DNA from: Verrucomicrobiales bacterium
GTDB taxonomy: Bacteria; Verrucomicrobiota; Verrucomicrobiia; Limisphaerales; UBA1096
DNA length: 6,568 nt
Direction of reading: 5' to 3'
Assembly: GCA_002721375.1 (NCBI GenBank)
Contig: PBKH01000050.1
Coordinates: forward strand, 20,476-27,043
This document shows positions 5,381 to 6,568 of this stretch, piece after piece (within the stretch, counting starts at the first letter, position 1; each line of letters begins with the position of its first letter). A model generated the notes under the pieces. That model had not been told where the DNA came from and made no database searches. It worked only from the letters and a program-made list of their open reading frames with translations. The position numbers were made by a program, and so were the translations under genes.

Positions 5381-6568
5381 TTAAATCTTCGTGCTGCCGT
5401 ATATGATTCCGGCTTCCAGTGTTTTCTTAATTAACTCGCCAGCCTCGGCAAGGTGAGCGGCGGTATATGGATCGAGCTTCACACCCTCAACCTTTTGTGC
5501 GGCTTCGATGCGCTTGGCCAAGCTGCGGAGTTGCTGCGTTGCCAAGTTGGCCAACGGACGCGAACTGGATCCGCGAAGATTGCCCGGCATACTCAAACTG
5601 ACTATGCGCTCCAAATACTCACGCTGCAGATTACGGCGCAGACTCGAAATCAAAGGTTTTCTGGCAGTGTAATCACCCTTGGCCGGGGCCTTTATTTCAG
5701 TCCATATCGCCTTCTCCAGCTTGCCGAGTATCTCAGGCAGTGTAATAGCATCCTTGTTCGAATCGACAAGAAACTCGTTGTCATACACCCGACCCAAGGT
5801 GGTTGGGTTGAGAATCATCGTCAGCGTCGAAGCTTGAACCCCCATCACCTTATCATGCACCGGCCATGAAGCGCTGTCCATTGAGCGGGACAAGTTATCG
5901 ATCCATCTGTCACTTCCCATGCGGCGAAGAAGTTCGGTATTCAACCCAAATGCCTCGTCATGAAAAGTATTTTTCAAAACAAATTCCAGTGCTTCTCGTT
6001 GTAGCTTTGCTTTAACCGGAGAAACGGGATAGCGATCTCCAGGATCACCCTTCTTGTCGCGATTTACATGCGAACCGCCAATCCAATTGGCCATCATGCT
6101 CAATGAACGAGATTGTAGCGAAAGTGTGAGCTGATAGCCGTAACGGGCCTTGGCCCAGCTTTGTCCGTCCTTGACAAACTTATCGAGTAACTTTCCACGA
6201 TGATGCCGTACAATGTTCATCTGGTTTTGGGCATATTGGAGTGGATTCGAAGCAAAATCGTAGCGACGGGCAAATGGATCCGGACCGATCGTATCTTCAT
6301 CTGTTGCGAACTGAAGTTTGGGATCAGAAACGCGGCTCAGAATTTTTTTGAGTTCATCCTCAGATTTCAAAATCGAGTAGCCGTATTCAACAGCCCAGTA
6401 ATCGTACGGACCGATTCCAATCATGGTGTAGTCGCCCTGTTTTTTACCGATGCCCTTGAACATATTAATCGGCAAATAATCCATCACCGAACCAGCGAGA
6501 GTTTCCTTCCCTTTGATCTCGTCACTGTTGATTTTTTCCAGAGAGTATATGCTTGATGCCTTGAAGTT
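5381..6568 (-). CDS. Zinc-dependent metalloprotease, DUF4953 (met-zincin) family, C-terminal part; 5' end outside window
   Basis: The frame is open to the right edge, giving 395 visible C-terminal residues. The true start is outside; the GTG at 6487 is an internal valine. The visible protein begins NFKASS, which in this family directly follows the zinc site HEVGHTLGLRH, so the catalytic helix is expected just beyond the window. GSVMDYLPIN at 26-35 contains the Met-turn (Met29) that packs under the zinc in metzincin-type proteases. GPYDYWAVEYGY at about 53-64 is another strong family marker. The rest is the mostly helical C-terminal domain, ending IIYGSTKI. Full-length relatives, common in Bacteroidota and Verrucomicrobiota, usually also carry DUF5117/DUF5118 regions and an export signal and often exceed 800 residues, so this one is probably secreted or periplasmic; the signal is not visible here. 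It sits 154 bases from the transporter start on the same strand and is probably a separate transcript. Its substrate is unknown. Confidence 0.9.
   Translation of the reverse strand, partial: NFKASSIYSLEKINSDEIKGKETLAGSVMDYLPINMFKGIGKKQGDYTMIGIGPYDYWAVEYGYSILKSEDELKKILSRVSDPKLQFATDEDTIGPDPFARRYDFASNPLQYAQNQMNIVRHHRGKLLDKFVKDGQSWAKARYGYQLTLSLQSRSLSMMANWIGGSHVNRDKKGDPGDRYPVSPVKAKLQREALEFVLKNTFHDEAFGLNTELLRRMGSDRWIDNLSRSMDSASWPVHDKVMGVQASTLTMILNPTTLGRVYDNEFLVDSNKDAITLPEILGKLEKAIWTEIKAPAKGDYTARKPLISSLRRNLQREYLERIVSLSMPGNLRGSSSRPLANLATQQLRSLAKRIEAAQKVEGVKLDPYTAAHLAEAGELIKKTLEAGIIYGSTKI

Noticed and set aside
5453..5869. Plus-strand open frame of 138 codons opposite the metalloprotease
   Set aside because: It is antisense to a strongly recognisable protein and its translation shows no family motif or convincing start; it is a shadow frame.
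6200..6556. Plus-strand open frame of 118 codons at the right edge
   Set aside because: It lies opposite the conserved Met-turn region of the metalloprotease and has no recognisable protein features.

Overview
The window looks like chromosomal DNA of a PVC-superphylum bacterium, most likely Verrucomicrobiota. This rests on the gene mix: a large DUF4953-type zinc metalloprotease, a YyaL/DUF255 protein, a stand-alone CoaB-like protein, a Hanks-type kinase and a GYF_2 plus CD225 membrane protein. Clear Shine-Dalgarno sequences are also missing before most starts. The assignment is inferred from gene content, not from a marker gene. No tRNA, rRNA, CRISPR array, insertion sequence or phage gene is visible.

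Left part, plus strand (1-2232): the C-terminal three quarters of a YyaL/DUF255 protein (thioredoxin-like plus six-hairpin-glycosidase-like family) enters from the left edge. A CoaB-domain protein of coenzyme A biosynthesis type follows closely and is probably co-transcribed.

Middle part, minus strand (2249-5226): three closely packed genes form a probable operon, read right to left. First is a 12-helix NRAMP-like transporter that has lost both signature metal-binding motifs (DPGN is GGGS, MPH is LPY). Next is a soluble Hanks-type Ser/Thr kinase with Arg in place of the catalytic VAIK lysine, and with HYD and DFD in place of HRD and DFG. Last is a small membrane protein with an N-terminal GYF_2 domain, a proline-rich linker and a CD225/dispanin-like hydrophobic region. 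The kinase overlaps the GYF gene by 4 bases, and only 12 to 18 bases separate transporter and kinase. A perfect inverted repeat lies just before the start of the second and third genes, and a near-perfect one lies in the leader of the first.

Right part, minus strand (5381-6568): the C-terminal portion of a DUF4953 zinc metalloprotease runs off the right edge. The visible part begins immediately after where the HExxHxxGxxH zinc site is expected and contains the Met-turn. A 154-base intergenic region separates it from the transporter operon.

The most interesting unit is the transporter, kinase-like and GYF-CD225 cassette. Its arrangement suggests a membrane-associated signalling or transport module in which the kinase-like protein may act mainly as a binding or allosteric subunit. 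That role is an inference.
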